A stretch of DNA of 64,000 nt from assembly GCA_023430685.1 (NCBI GenBank), contig JAEYZH010000187.1:1-64000 (forward strand), written 5' to 3'. The stretch is from Pseudomonadota bacterium. Lineage in GTDB: Bacteria > Pseudomonadota > Gammaproteobacteria > Xanthomonadales > Rhodanobacteraceae. The position numbers and the translations under genes were made by a program. The notes under the pieces were generated by a model that was not told the origin of the DNA, did no database searches, and saw nothing but the letters and a program-made list of their open reading frames with translations. Shown in pieces: positions 16,412 to 24,713 of this stretch; the stretch's first letter is position 1; each line of letters begins with the position of its first letter.

Positions 16412-17812
16412 ATGACCGTACGCACGCGCTTCGCCCCCAGTCCCACCGGCTACCTGCATATCGGGGGCGCACGCACCGCGCTCTACTGCTGGCTGGAGGC
16501 ACGCCACCGCGGCGGCGAGTTCATCCTTCGCATCGAAGACACCGACCGCGAGCGTTCGACCGATGCCGCGGTGCAGGCGATCCTCGACGGCATGGCCTGG
16601 CTCGGCCTTTCGCACGACGAGGGGCCGTACTACCAGACGCTGCGCATGGACCGCTATCGCCAGGTCGCCGAGGACCTGGTCAGCGCCGGCAAGGCCTACT
16701 ACGCGTACGAATCGAAGGAAGAGATCGAGGCGATGCGTGCGTCCGCGATGGCCGCCGGGCAGAAGCCGCGCTACAACGGCTACTACCGCGATCGCAATGA
16801 ACCGCTGCGCGACGATCCGAACCGCGTGATCCGCTTCCGCAATCCGTCGTCGGGCAGCGTCGTGTTCGAGGACCGCGTCAAGGGTCGCATCGAATGGTCG
16901 AACGAGGAGCTGGACGATCTCGTGCTGTTCCGTTCGGACGGGTTCCCGACCTACAACTTCGCCGTCGTCGTCGACGACATCGACATGCGCATCACCGACG
17001 TGATCCGCGGCGACGACCACGTCAACAACACGCCGCGCCAGGTCAACATCTACCATGCGCTCGGCGCCGAGGTACCCGCGTTCGCGCACCTGCCAATGAT
17101 CCTCGGCGCCGACGGCCAGAAGCTCAGCAAGCGCCACGGCGCGGTCAGCGTGATGCAGTACCGCGACGACGGCTTCCTGCCGCATGCGCTGCTCAACTAC
17201 CTCGTTCGGCTCGGCTGGTCGCATGGCGACCAGGAGATCTTCTCGCGCGAGCAGATGGTCGAGCTGTTCGATGTCGGCGACGTCAACAAGTCTGCCGCGC
17301 GCTTCGATCTCGAGAAGCTCTCCTGGATCAACCAGCAGACCCTCAAGAGCGACGACCCGCTCGAACTCGTGCAGCATTTCGAATGGCACCTGCGCACGGC
17401 CGGCATCGATCCCGCGCAGGGTCCCGATCCGGTCGATGTCGTGGTCGCGCTGCGCGACCGCGCGAAGACGCTGAAGGAAATGGCGGAGAAGGCGCGCGTC
17501 TGGTACGCGCCGATCGAGGCCTGGGACGAGCAGGCGGTAGCCAAGCACCTGCGCACGCCGACCGCGCGCGCCGCGCTCGAAGCCGCGCATTCGCAGTTCG
17601 CCGCGCTCGGCGAATGGAACGTCGAAGGCGTGCACGGCGCGATCGAAGCGGCCGCGGCGGCGATCGGCGAAGGCATGGGCAAGGTCGCGCAGCCGCTGCG
17701 CGTCGCGCTGACCGGCACGCAGGTCTCGCCGTCGATCGACCACACCGTGTTCCTCGCCGGACGCGACGAGGCCCTGCGACGCATCGAGGCGGCGATCGCG
17801 AAGACGAGCTGA
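16412..17812 (+). CDS. gltX: Glutamyl-tRNA synthetase
   Basis: 466 residues, the usual length. Class I signatures are intact: [16 protein letters not shown] (HIGH-type) near the N-terminus and KLSKRHGAV (KMSKS-type) near residue 236. It charges tRNA-Glu with glutamate in the cytoplasm. The start at 16412 matches the conserved family N-terminus ([12 protein letters not shown]). A weak -10 (TAAACT, 16378-16383) lies just upstream. The small zinc-ribbon gene follows after ten bases and may be co-transcribed. A tRNA-Glu gene is 5.5 kb to the left but not linked. Confidence 0.98.
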   Translation: MTVRTRFAPSPTGYLHIGGARTALYCWLEARHRGGEFILRIEDTDRERSTDAAVQAILDGMAWLGLSHDEGPYYQTLRMDRYRQVAEDLVSAGKAYYAYESKEEIEAMRASAMAAGQKPRYNGYYRDRNEPLRDDPNRVIRFRNPSSGSVVFEDRVKGRIEWSNEELDDLVLFRSDGFPTYNFAVVVDDIDMRITDVIRGDDHVNNTPRQVNIYHALGAEVPAFAHLPMILGADGQKLSKRHGAVSVMQYRDDGFLPHALLNYLVRLGWSHGDQEIFSREQMVELFDVGDVNKSAARFDLEKLSWINQQTLKSDDPLELVQHFEWHLRTAGIDPAQGPDPVDVVVALRDRAKTLKEMAEKARVWYAPIEAWDEQAVAKHLRTPTARAALEAAHSQFAALGEWNVEGVHGAIEAAAAAIGEGMGKVAQPLRVALTGTQVSPSIDHTVFLAGRDEALRRIEAAIAKTS

Positions 17813-17822
17813 GGAGCCCGGA

Positions 17823-18221
17823 ATGGAACTCGAGTGCAGCCTGGGCGCGCTGTCCGCGCTCGACCAGACCGATCCGGTCGCGGTGCGGGCGATGCTGGAT
17901 GCATGCATGCGGGTGCTGTTCGATCCCACCTTGCTGAAATGGCTGCTCGGCATCACGGTCGGCTGCGCGGTGATCGGCGCGATCATCGGAAACGCGAAGG
18001 GCCGCTGGCTCGCCGGCCTGCTGTGGGGCGCCGCGCTCGGGCCGATCGGCTGGCTCGTGATCGTGCTGTCGAGGTCCGGGCTCGTCGAGTGCCCTGACTG
18101 CGGGCGTTCGAACGTCCCCGCGGCGAAGGCCTGCCGCTATTGCGGCATCAACCTGCGCGCGGCCGCGCAGCGCTCCGAGCGATCGCAGCTCAAGCGCGTG
18201 GACCGGACGCGCGGTTGGTAG
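17823..18221 (+). CDS. Small membrane protein with C-terminal zinc ribbon
   Basis: 132 residues preceded by GAGGAG at good spacing. Two adjacent hydrophobic helices (about 38-58 and 62-82) are followed by a zinc-ribbon motif (CPDCGRSNVPAAKACRYCG, about 90-108) and a basic tail. The layout resembles small bacterial membrane proteins with zinc-ribbon tails of unknown role. It starts ten bases after gltX and is probably translated from the same message. No function can be assigned. Confidence 0.8.
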   Translation: MELECSLGALSALDQTDPVAVRAMLDACMRVLFDPTLLKWLLGITVGCAVIGAIIGNAKGRWLAGLLWGAALGPIGWLVIVLSRSGLVECPDCGRSNVPAAKACRYCGINLRAAAQRSERSQLKRVDRTRGW

Positions 18222-18383
18222 CCGGGGCGAGTGCCCCAACCCGCGGGCGAGGGCGCTGCGTGAGCTCGAATGCGCGCGATCCGTCCCCATTTTCCTGCTG
18301 CCGCATGCACGCCCGCTTCGACATCCGCGCGCATGCGGGCTACGCTCGGCACCGCGCGCAGCCCATTCCGCCCAGGGCCCCTG

Positions 18384-18860
18384 ATGTCACGACCGCTTCG
18401 CCAGTTGCATGAACATCGCCACGACGCCAATGCGTTCGTCGGTGCGGTCGCGAGCGCCTGCGAACTCCGCGGGCTGCGCCTGACGCCGCTGCGGCTGCGC
18501 GTGCTGGAACTGATCGCCGCGGAAACCAAGCCGGTCAAGGCCTACGACCTGCTCGACCGCCTCAAGGACGAGCACGGCAGCGCGGCGCCGCCGACGGTGT
18601 ACCGGGCGCTCGACTTCCTGCTCGAGCACGGCTTCATCCACAAGCTCGAGTCGATCAATGCCTTCGTGGGCTGCCACCATCCGAGCGAAGCGCACCAGGT
18701 GCCGTTCCTGATCTGCGACGTCTGCTCGACGGCGGTCGAGGTCTGCGACGAACGCGTGTCGCGCCTGCTCGGCGAACAGGCGCGCGAGCGCGGCTTTCGC
18801 GCGAGCGCGCAGACGCTCGAAGTGCACGGCGTGTGCGAACGGTGTCGCGAGGACGTGTAG
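18384..18860 (+). CDS. zur: Zinc uptake regulator, Fur family
   Basis: 158 residues. The winged-helix DNA-binding domain (about 20-95) has the Fur-family segment LRGLRLTPLRLRVLELIAA and PTVYRALDFLLEHG. The metal-binding half contains CHHPSEAHQVPFLICDVCSTAVEVCD and a final CERC, with the paired cysteines that hold structural zinc. The pattern is closer to Zur than to Fur. This fits the neighbourhood: a TonB receptor with a perfect Zur-box palindrome, a MerC-like protein and a CDF zinc pump lie just downstream. It should repress zinc import genes when zinc is plentiful. Confidence 0.9.
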   Translation: MSRPLRQLHEHRHDANAFVGAVASACELRGLRLTPLRLRVLELIAAETKPVKAYDLLDRLKDEHGSAAPPTVYRALDFLLEHGFIHKLESINAFVGCHHPSEAHQVPFLICDVCSTAVEVCDERVSRLLGEQARERGFRASAQTLEVHGVCERCREDV

Positions 18861-18880
18861 GCGCCCGCGTGCTGGTTGCG

Positions 18881-19158
18881 ACGATCGCGCACAAGGTGTG
18901 CGCCTACGCATTCTTCGTGTCAGCGGCCCAAGGTGTGCGTAGGAGCCCACCCTGTGGGCGATCCGCGCAGAATGCCGATCATGCGCCGGCATTCGTATCG
19001 TCGTGATCGCGCACAGGATGCGCTCCTACACATTCATTGCGTCAGCGGCCCAAGGTGCGCGTAGGAGCCCACCCTGTGGGCGATCCGCGCAGAATGCCGA
19101 TCATGCTCCGGCATTCGCATTGTCGCGATCGCGCACAGGCGCGCTCCTGCACGTCTGC
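18881..19158. repeat. Tandem 122-bp REP-pair units (GTAG-type, SMAG-like)
   Basis: Two full units (18919-19040 and 19041-19158) follow a truncated one (about 18881-18918). Each unit holds one REP (GTAGGAGCCCACCCTGTGGG) and a second REP in opposite orientation (GTAGGAGCGCATCCTGTGCG read on the minus strand). This is the BIME-like paired arrangement described for RAYT-associated REPs and Stenotrophomonas SMAG elements. The array fills the 335-bp gap between the convergent zur and TonB-receptor genes, where it may terminate transcription or stabilise mRNA 3' ends. No gene or RAYT transposase is present nearby. Confidence 0.88.
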
Positions 19159-19195
19159 ATCGAACACGCTCCACTCGGTCGCCCGAGCGGCTCGC

Positions 19196-21241
19196 TCAGA
19201 ACATCGCGCGAACGCCGAGTGACACGCTGCGTCCGGCGAGCGGGGCCTCGTCCTTGACCAGCGAGGTGGACAGGCGGGCGGTCTGGTTGGCGAGGTTGCT
19301 GCCCTTGAGCCAGGTTTCCCAGCCTCCACGCGCGGTTTCGTGAAACGTCCACGCGAGGCGTGCGTCGAGCAGCGTGAATCCGGGCGTGCGGGTCTCGAAC
19401 TCCGCAGTTCGGTCCTGCCTGAAATAGCGCGTGGCACCGATGCTCGCGCGCCAGTCGTCGTTGCGCCAGGCGAGTTCCAGGCCTGCGCGCGAGGCCGGCA
19501 TGCGCGGGACGTTGCGACCATCATCGAGCGTCGCGCGCACGCGGTCGCCCCATGCACGCAGGTCGTAGTGGCCGCTCGCGTTGCCGACGAGGTGCAACGT
19601 CGCCTCGGCTTCGAGGCCGCGGAAGCGCGCGTCCGCCTGCGTCCAGCGCCGGACCGGCAGGTCGTCCTCGACCAGGCCGGTATCGGCGAGATGGATGAAG
19701 TCGTCGTAGCGGTTCGCGTAGGCCGAGATCTTCGCGTCGATGAGGTCCGCATGCCAATGCAGTCCAAGTTCGAGCTGATTGGCAGTTTCCTTGCCGAGTC
19801 CCGGATCACCCACTTCGAACGTCGCGGACGCGAGGTGCGGCCCGTGCGCGAACAGTTCCTCTTCCGCCGGCGCGCGCTGCGCGCGATCCAGGTTGAGCGT
19901 CGCATGCCATGACGGCGTGAGATGCCAGCCGAATGCGGCCGACACGCTGTAGGGGCGGAAATCCCGCCGCTCGCCCCCCTCAGGCGTGCTGTGCTGGCGG
20001 TCCGCGCGCGCGCCGAGTTCGACGTCGAGCGCACCGATTTCACGTCGCGCGGTCGTGAACAGGCCGAGTCCGCGGCTGCGGCTCGGGGGCACGAAGCTTT
20101 CCTCGCCGATCGCACTCGACGTACGCGTGAACGCCTGCAACCCGAACGCGCCGAGCCAGCCGCCGGCTTCGCGCGTCAGCAACGCGCGTCCTTCGTTGCT
20201 TCGGCTTGCGAACGTGGTGCCGATTTCCTCGCCTTCGAATTCGACGTGTCCGTAATCGGTATGCGCGAAGCGCAGATCGATGTCGTCGATACCCGCGAAA
20301 GGCGAGTCCAGCGAAGCCGCGAATTCGTGGCGCGTCTGCGCCATGCGCACGTGCACCGCGGATTCTCCTTCGAGCGGATCGCCAGGTTCGGCGGGATTGC
20401 CGTACTCGTCGAGGAAGCGCGATACCGCGACGCCGACGTGCCCGCGTTCGCCGACCCACGAGGCGCCGAGGGCACCCGCGCTGGTATCGACGAAACTGTT
20501 CGCGAGCCGACCCGAAGGCGTGTCGACATCGCCGAAGCGCCTGCGCATGCCGTCGGCGTGCAACACGAATCGATCGTGCCCGGCATCGATCCGGAACGCT
20601 TCCGCGTCGCCGTTCGCGGCGCTGTCGTGGTTGGCCTGCACGCGACCGCCGATGCCGTTGTCGGGCATGCGTCCGGGGATGCGACCATCGATCACGTTGA
20701 CGATTCCACCGATCGCGCCGGATCCGTAGAGCAGGGTCGAAGGGCCCTTGAGGATCTCGATGCGATCGGCGAGGAACGGCTCGATCGTGACCGCATGGTC
20801 CTGGCTCACGCTCGACACGTCGCCCGCGCCGAGTCCGTCGCCGAGAACCGCGACGCGTGCGCCATCGAGGCCGCGGATCACGGGGCGCCCGACGCCCTGG
20901 CCGAACGCGGTGGTCTGCACGCCGGGCATCCCCGCGACGGTCTGGCCCAGCGTCGCGGCGCGCGCATCGTCGAGTTCGGCTCCCGCGAGCACGCCCACGG
21001 GACGCACGATGCGGTCGGCCGGCAGGTCACCCGGGACCGCGCTGACCACCACGGACGGAAGCTCCGGGTCCGCGCGGTCGACCGCGGGCCTCGCATGGCT
21101 CTGATCGGCCTCGTGCCGATGGATGTCCGCAGGGAGCGTCGCAGGAGGGGCGGATGGCCCGGCGTCGGCGGCGCGGGCCTGGGTTGCGGCAAGCGCGGCG
21201 ACCACGCCGCCGACGAGGCTCGCGATCAGTTGGGAACGCAT
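19196..21241 (-). CDS. TonB-dependent outer-membrane receptor, ZnuD-like (zinc)
   Basis: 681 residues with a signal peptide (cleavage near ATQARA-AD). A plug domain carries ADRIEILKGPSTLLYGSGAIGGIVNVIDGRIP. A 22-strand barrel follows and ends in a terminal aromatic residue (GVRAMF). A His-rich stretch near the mature N-terminus (DIHRHEADQSHARP) could bind metal. A GGAG ribosome site precedes the start. The perfect dyad GTTATA-C-TATAAC lies about 24 bases upstream of the start codon, matching the gammaproteobacterial Zur operator, and zur itself is the next gene beyond the REP array. I therefore infer zinc (or a zinc chelate) as cargo. Without the operator it could only be called a generic receptor. 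Confidence 0.9.
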   Translation of the reverse strand: MRSQLIASLVGGVVAALAATQARAADAGPSAPPATLPADIHRHEADQSHARPAVDRADPELPSVVVSAVPGDLPADRIVRPVGVLAGAELDDARAATLGQTVAGMPGVQTTAFGQGVGRPVIRGLDGARVAVLGDGLGAGDVSSVSQDHAVTIEPFLADRIEILKGPSTLLYGSGAIGGIVNVIDGRIPGRMPDNGIGGRVQANHDSAANGDAEAFRIDAGHDRFVLHADGMRRRFGDVDTPSGRLANSFVDTSAGALGASWVGERGHVGVAVSRFLDEYGNPAEPGDPLEGESAVHVRMAQTRHEFAASLDSPFAGIDDIDLRFAHTDYGHVEFEGEEIGTTFASRSNEGRALLTREAGGWLGAFGLQAFTRTSSAIGEESFVPPSRSRGLGLFTTARREIGALDVELGARADRQHSTPEGGERRDFRPYSVSAAFGWHLTPSWHATLNLDRAQRAPAEEELFAHGPHLASATFEVGDPGLGKETANQLELGLHWHADLIDAKISAYANRYDDFIHLADTGLVEDDLPVRRWTQADARFRGLEAEATLHLVGNASGHYDLRAWGDRVRATLDDGRNVPRMPASRAGLELAWRNDDWRASIGATRYFRQDRTAEFETRTPGFTLLDARLAWTFHETARGGWETWLKGSNLANQTARLSTSLVKDEAPLAGRSVSLGVRAMF

Positions 21242-21261
21242 GCAAGTCTCCGAGGTTTCGG

Positions 21262-21280
21262 TATGTTATACTATAACCAC
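21262..21280. promoter_or_regulatory. Zur box in divergent promoter
   Basis: GTTATACTATAAC at 21265-21277 is a perfect 6-1-6 palindrome matching the core of the known gammaproteobacterial Zur consensus (GTTATAnTATAAC). It is AT-rich in otherwise very GC-rich DNA. It contains potential -10 hexamers on both strands (TATACT forward, TATAGT reverse). A bound repressor would therefore block the TonB receptor gene (start 21241) and the MerC-like gene (start 21373) together. Confidence 0.88.
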
Positions 21281-21372
21281 ACCTGCCCGGGGCTGGTCCG
21301 GAAGTCACGGTTCCGTTCACGCATCGCGGGCCACACTGTTACAAGGTTCCGCTCTCCAGGATGCCGGCCTGC

Positions 21373-21804
21373 ATGTCCGATTCGCCTTCCTCGAACTCGC
21401 TGCTGCGCACGGTCGATCGCGTCGGCGCAGGTGCGTCGTTCGTCTGCGCAGTGCATTGCGCGGCGTTGCCGGTCGTGGTCTCGCTGCTGCCGGCGATCGG
21501 CCTCGGCGTGTTCGCGAACCATGCGTTCGAACGCGGATTCATCACGGTGGCCGCCATCCTCGCGGCCACCTCGTTGCTGACGGGCTTCCGCCGCCACCGG
21601 CGTCTGCGCGCGTTCGGCTTGCTCGCGCCGGGCATCGCATGCCTGCTCGCGGGCATCGCGATCGATGTCGATGCGCGTCCGGTGCTGCACGCCGCGCTCG
21701 TGAGCATCGGTGGCACCCTCGTCGCGCTCTCGCACCTGGCCAACCTGCACCTCGCGCGGCGCCACGTGCACGATGCGAACTGCGCGCATCACGCCTCCCC
21801 GTGA
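21373..21804 (+). CDS. MerC-like inner-membrane metal protein
   Basis: 143 residues with four hydrophobic helices. The first carries CAVHC (C25, H28, C29) as in the metal-binding first helix of MerC. The C-terminal tail is rich in His and Cys (RRHVHDANCAHHASP). MerC proteins bring Hg(II) across the inner membrane in mer operons, but there is no mer gene here. This gene is divergent from the ZnuD-like receptor across a shared Zur box, so zinc transport or sensing is more likely (inference). The start at 21373 is chosen because AGGA precedes it. ATG 21361 is possible, but its purine tract is too close. Confidence 0.82.
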   Translation: MSDSPSSNSLLRTVDRVGAGASFVCAVHCAALPVVVSLLPAIGLGVFANHAFERGFITVAAILAATSLLTGFRRHRRLRAFGLLAPGIACLLAGIAIDVDARPVLHAALVSIGGTLVALSHLANLHLARRHVHDANCAHHASP

Positions 21805-21841
21805 TTGTGTAACCGCGCCACCCCTGCCTAGCATCGCGGTT
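21805..21841 (+). promoter_or_regulatory. Putative promoter and inverted repeat upstream of the CDF gene
   Basis: TTGTGT (21805-21810), an 18-bp spacer and TAGCAT (21829-21834) form a plausible promoter. Overlapping it is a perfect 7-bp inverted repeat, AACCGCG (21811-21817) and CGCGGTT (21835-21841). This would allow the efflux pump to be controlled separately from the Zur-regulated gene before it. Confidence 0.4.
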
Positions 21842-21863
21842 CGACACCCCTCCCGGCGCACTC

Positions 21864-22796
21864 GTGCATCCGCACCACCACGACCACGACCATGATGGCC
21901 ACGCACACCCGACGGGTCAGCGCGACGCTTCGCAGCGCGTGCGCCGGCTGCTGTTCGCGTTCGCGCTGACGTCGTGCATGCTCGTCGTCGAGGCCGTCGG
22001 CGGCGTGCTCTCGGGTTCGCTTGCGCTGCTCGCCGACGCCGGCCACATGCTCGTCGACGCGCTCGCGCTGCTGTTCGCGTGGCTCGGCGCGCGCTTCGCG
22101 CAGCGGCCCGCCGATGCATTGCGCAGCTTCGGGTACGCCCGGCTCGAGGTGCTCGTCGGCTATTCGAATGCCCTGCTGCAGTTCGTGCTGGTCGCCTGGA
22201 TCGTGTTCGAGGCGGCCACGCGCCTGTTCCACCCGGGCGAGATCCTGTCGGGAATGATGCTCGCGATCGCCGGCACCGGGCTGCTGGTGAACCTGCTCGT
22301 GTTGCGCGTGCTGCACACGCACGACGAACACGACCTCAACACCGCGGGCGCGAGGCTGCACGTGCTCGGCGACCTGCTCGGGTCGGTCGGTGCGGTGATC
22401 GCCGCGCTGCTGATCCGCTGGGCCGAGTGGAACTGGATCGATCCGGTCGTGTCGGTCCTGGTGTCGGTGCTGATCCTGCGCAGCGCGTGGCATCTGCTGC
22501 GCCGGAGCGCGCACATCCTGCTCGAGGGCACGCCGGCCGGCATCGAGGACGGGGTCGTCGAATCGACGCTCGTCGCGGCGCAGATCGGCGTCGACGAAGT
22601 CCATCATGTGCACGTCTGGCAACTGGCGGGAGGCCGCGCGGTGGCGACGCTGCATGCGCGGCTCGGCCCGGGCATCGTTCCGGATGTCGCGATCCGCTCG
22701 ATCCAGGCACTGCTGCAGGATCGCTTCGGCGTGGTCCACGCGACGGTGCAGGTGGAAAACGGGGACTGCGTCGGAGGCTGCGCGACCGGCCGCTGA
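21864..22796 (+). CDS. Cation diffusion facilitator (zinc efflux, CzcD/ZitB-like)
   Basis: 310 residues from a GTG start; no other in-frame start precedes the first helix. A His/Asp-rich N-terminus (HPHHHDHDHDGHAH) precedes six membrane helices. The two intramembrane zinc-site motifs are present as HxxxD (H61/D65 in GHMLVD and H166/D170 in LHVLGD), and a cytoplasmic C-terminal domain follows with HHVHVWQLAGG. HD-HD type sites indicate Zn(II)/H+ antiport out of the cytoplasm. It lies 59 bp after the MerC-like gene and completes the zinc locus. Import and efflux side by side suggests separate controls. Confidence 0.93.
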   Translation: MHPHHHDHDHDGHAHPTGQRDASQRVRRLLFAFALTSCMLVVEAVGGVLSGSLALLADAGHMLVDALALLFAWLGARFAQRPADALRSFGYARLEVLVGYSNALLQFVLVAWIVFEAATRLFHPGEILSGMMLAIAGTGLLVNLLVLRVLHTHDEHDLNTAGARLHVLGDLLGSVGAVIAALLIRWAEWNWIDPVVSVLVSVLILRSAWHLLRRSAHILLEGTPAGIEDGVVESTLVAAQIGVDEVHHVHVWQLAGGRAVATLHARLGPGIVPDVAIRSIQALLQDRFGVVHATVQVENGDCVGGCATGR

Positions 22797-22831
22797 CGCG
22801 CGGGCCGGTGTCGATCGTCGCGGGAAATTGC

Positions 22832-22859
22832 TTGCGCAACAGCGGGGTGCTGCTATCCT
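22832..22859 (+). promoter_or_regulatory. Putative promoter of the bTHX gene
   Basis: TTGCGC (22832-22837), a 16-bp spacer and TATCCT (22854-22859) lie about 37 bases before the start codon. The -10 matches that of the tRNA operon promoter in this window. Confidence 0.5.
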
Positions 22860-22895
22860 GCGCGGCCCGAAATCATGCATTCCACAGGAGCCACC

Positions 22896-23087
22896 ATGGG
22901 CAAGGGCGACCGCAAGACCCGCAAGGGCAAGATCGCGATCCGCAGTTACGGCAACTCGCGCCCGCACGCCGAGAAGTCGGCAGCCAAGTCGACCGGTACG
23001 GCCAGGCCCGCCGCGCGTACGGCTGCCAAGCCGGCCGTGAAGAAGGCTGCGCCGGTGCGCAAGGCTGCGCCGAAGAAGTCGGCCTGA
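22896..23087 (+). CDS. 30S ribosomal protein bTHX with Lys/Ala-rich extension
   Basis: 63 residues with AGGAG eight bases upstream of the start. The N-terminal third (MGKGDRKTRKGKI, then SYGNSRP) matches the short Thermus Thx protein that sits in the head of the small ribosomal subunit. The rest is a low-complexity basic tail of Lys, Ala, Pro and Arg, reminiscent of histone-like or RNA-binding tails. It is monocistronic and has its own promoter. Expected to bind 16S rRNA; the role of the tail is unknown. Confidence 0.88.
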   Translation: MGKGDRKTRKGKIAIRSYGNSRPHAEKSAAKSTGTARPAARTAAKPAVKKAAPVRKAAPKKSA

Positions 23088-23193
23088 TTCAGCGCCCGAC
23101 CGTCGCTCGCGGCATCGCCGGAAGGGCTTGGGGAGCGGCGTTCGCGGCAGCGCGGACGGGCTCCGGGGGCGTCCGGGCAAGATTAGAAAAGCG

Positions 23194-23223
23194 TTAGCAT
23201 CCGTCCTGGAATTTGCGTATAGT
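23194..23223 (+). promoter_or_regulatory. Promoter of the cold-shock gene with long leader
   Basis: TTAGCA (23194-23199), an 18-bp spacer and TATAGT (23218-23223). Transcription from here would give a 5' leader of roughly 155 bases before the coding start at 23386, as in cspA-type mRNAs. The upstream 100 bases of this 298-bp gap show nothing else. Confidence 0.65.
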
Positions 23224-23385
23224 CGCGCGACTGTGTTTGCAAGGGTCACTGTCAATCGTGGCCCGATGCGGTTGATCACTCATGATCCGCTTCATCGATT
23301 CGCCTCGCGAGCTCCCTGCAAATCAGTCTCGACGCGGAATGTTTCCGTGTTCGCGATGCCAACAGCGTGACCAGGAGTTGCATAG

Positions 23386-23595
23386 ATGTCGAATCGTCAG
23401 AACGGAACCGTCAAGTGGTTCAATGACGCGAAGGGCTTCGGTTTCATCACCCCGGAAAGCGGTCCCGACCTGTTCGTGCATTTCCGCGCGATCCAGGGCA
23501 CCGGCTTCCGCACCCTGCAGGAAGGCCAGCGCGTGAGCTTCATCGCGGTGCAGGGCCAGAAGGGCATGCAGGCCGATCAGGTCCAGGTGATCTGA
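23386..23595 (+). CDS. Cold-shock-domain RNA/DNA chaperone (CspA family)
   Basis: 69 residues, one cold-shock domain. RNP1 (KGFGFI) and RNP2 (LFVHF) are intact, and the protein starts with the usual NGTVKWFN strand. AGGAG precedes the start. It binds single-stranded nucleic acid and melts mRNA structure. The gene is monocistronic, with its own promoter, a long leader and a strong terminator. Whether it is cold-induced or constitutive cannot be told from the coding sequence. Confidence 0.96.
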   Translation: MSNRQNGTVKWFNDAKGFGFITPESGPDLFVHFRAIQGTGFRTLQEGQRVSFIAVQGQKGMQADQVQVI

Positions 23596-23620
23596 TCCTC
23601 CCGGACATTGCGGGACTCGA

Positions 23621-23648
23621 CCCCGGGTGGCGACACCCGGGGTTTTTT
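23621..23648 (+). terminator. Rho-independent terminator after the cold-shock gene
   Basis: Nine-bp stem CCCCGGGTG / CACCCGGGG with loop GCGA, followed by six T. It lies 25 bases after the stop codon. Confidence 0.95.
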
Positions 23649-23707
23649 GTGCGCGCCAATCCGTCGCGCTGAATGGGCGAGAGCCGCCGGAATGTCCGGA
23701 CGGCATG

Positions 23708-24598
23708 TCAGGACCAGTCCAGCGTGCCTTCGACCACCGTGCGCGTGCGGCCGCCGACGTGCACGATCGGTGGATCACCCGCTTCGATCCGGATCAGGAT
23801 CTCGGCATCGCGACCGATTTCGCGCCCCTGGCTCACGCGATAGCCGCGCGCGAGCGCACCTTCCGGTTCGCTGAGCGCGATCCAGGCTGCGACCAGGCCG
23901 TTCGCGGCGCCCGAAGCGGGATCCTCGACGATGCCGACGCCGGCCGGTAACGCGCGCACGACCAGTTCATGGCCGGTGTCGGCGTTCGCGCGCGCGAATG
24001 CACACAGGCCGAGGCTGTCGCTCGCGCGCGCGAGTTCGGCGATCGCATGGTGATCGGGCCGCCAGGAACGAAGTCCCTCTTCGTCGGCGAACTCGGCCAC
24101 CCACCAGCGGCGCCCGCCTTCGACGAATGCGGGCGGCAATGCACCGGCGCGCGTGCCCGCGAGCACCTCGCGCAACCTGGCCGCATGCGCCGCATCGATC
24201 GCGAGCGCGCGCGCTGCCGGTGCCTGCACGTAGAGCCTGCGCGCGTCGCCGTCGCCCTCGACCTCGATCGGCAACAGGCCTGCGCCGCACTCCTGCACGA
24301 GGCGGCCCGCGCGCGCCTGCGCGAAGCCCGTTTCGAGCACCGCGTGCGCGCTGCCGATCGTCGGGTGCCCCGCGAACGGGATCTCGCGCTCGGGCGTGAA
24401 GATGCGCAGGCGGTAGCTCGCGCCGGGCCGCGTCGGCGGCAACACGAACGTGGTCTCGACCAGGCCGGTCCAGTTCGCGCAGCGCTGCATGCGCTCGCTG
24501 CTCCAGTCCGCTGCATCGAGCACGACGCCGAGCGGATTGCCGCCGCCCGGACGCGCGGGAAACACATCGAGTTGCAGGTAGCGCGATCGGTGCGGCAT
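23708..24598 (-). CDS. PhzF-family isomerase/epimerase-like protein
   Basis: 296 residues with the two-lobed PhzF fold pattern. The N-terminal QLDVFPARPGGGNPLGVV, the active-site region LVETTFVLPP, RIFTPEREIPFAGHPTIGSAH and the C-terminal EDPASGAANGLVAAWI are all family landmarks; the catalytic Glu is in VETTF. Members catalyse isomerisations such as the PhzF step of phenazine synthesis, but no phz genes are near, so the substrate is unknown. It is divergent from the rhomboid gene across 115 bp and convergent with the cold-shock gene. Confidence 0.9.
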   Translation of the reverse strand: MPHRSRYLQLDVFPARPGGGNPLGVVLDAADWSSERMQRCANWTGLVETTFVLPPTRPGASYRLRIFTPEREIPFAGHPTIGSAHAVLETGFAQARAGRLVQECGAGLLPIEVEGDGDARRLYVQAPAARALAIDAAHAARLREVLAGTRAGALPPAFVEGGRRWWVAEFADEEGLRSWRPDHHAIAELARASDSLGLCAFARANADTGHELVVRALPAGVGIVEDPASGAANGLVAAWIALSEPEGALARGYRVSQGREIGRDAEILIRIEAGDPPIVHVGGRTRTVVEGTLDWS

Positions 24599-24713
24599 GC
24601 GGGTGTCGCGGGAAGGGGGAGGCGATCATAGCCCCGCATGCGCCGAGGCGGCGCACTTGCCGCTGCGACCGGTTGCCGCCTATCGTCCCGCCTCCACCAC
24701 CCCGGGAATGTGC

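Noticed and set aside
18881..19158. CRISPR array or insertion sequence
   Set aside because: The units are contiguous and palindromic with GTAG heads. There are no spacers, transposase or cas genes.
21373..21804. Mercury-resistance gene
   Set aside because: No merA, merR, merT or merP is near. The Zur box and zinc genes give a better context.
22899..23087. Histone-like DNA-binding protein
   Set aside because: The Lys/Ala tail suggests this, but the first 20 residues match ribosomal protein Thx too well.
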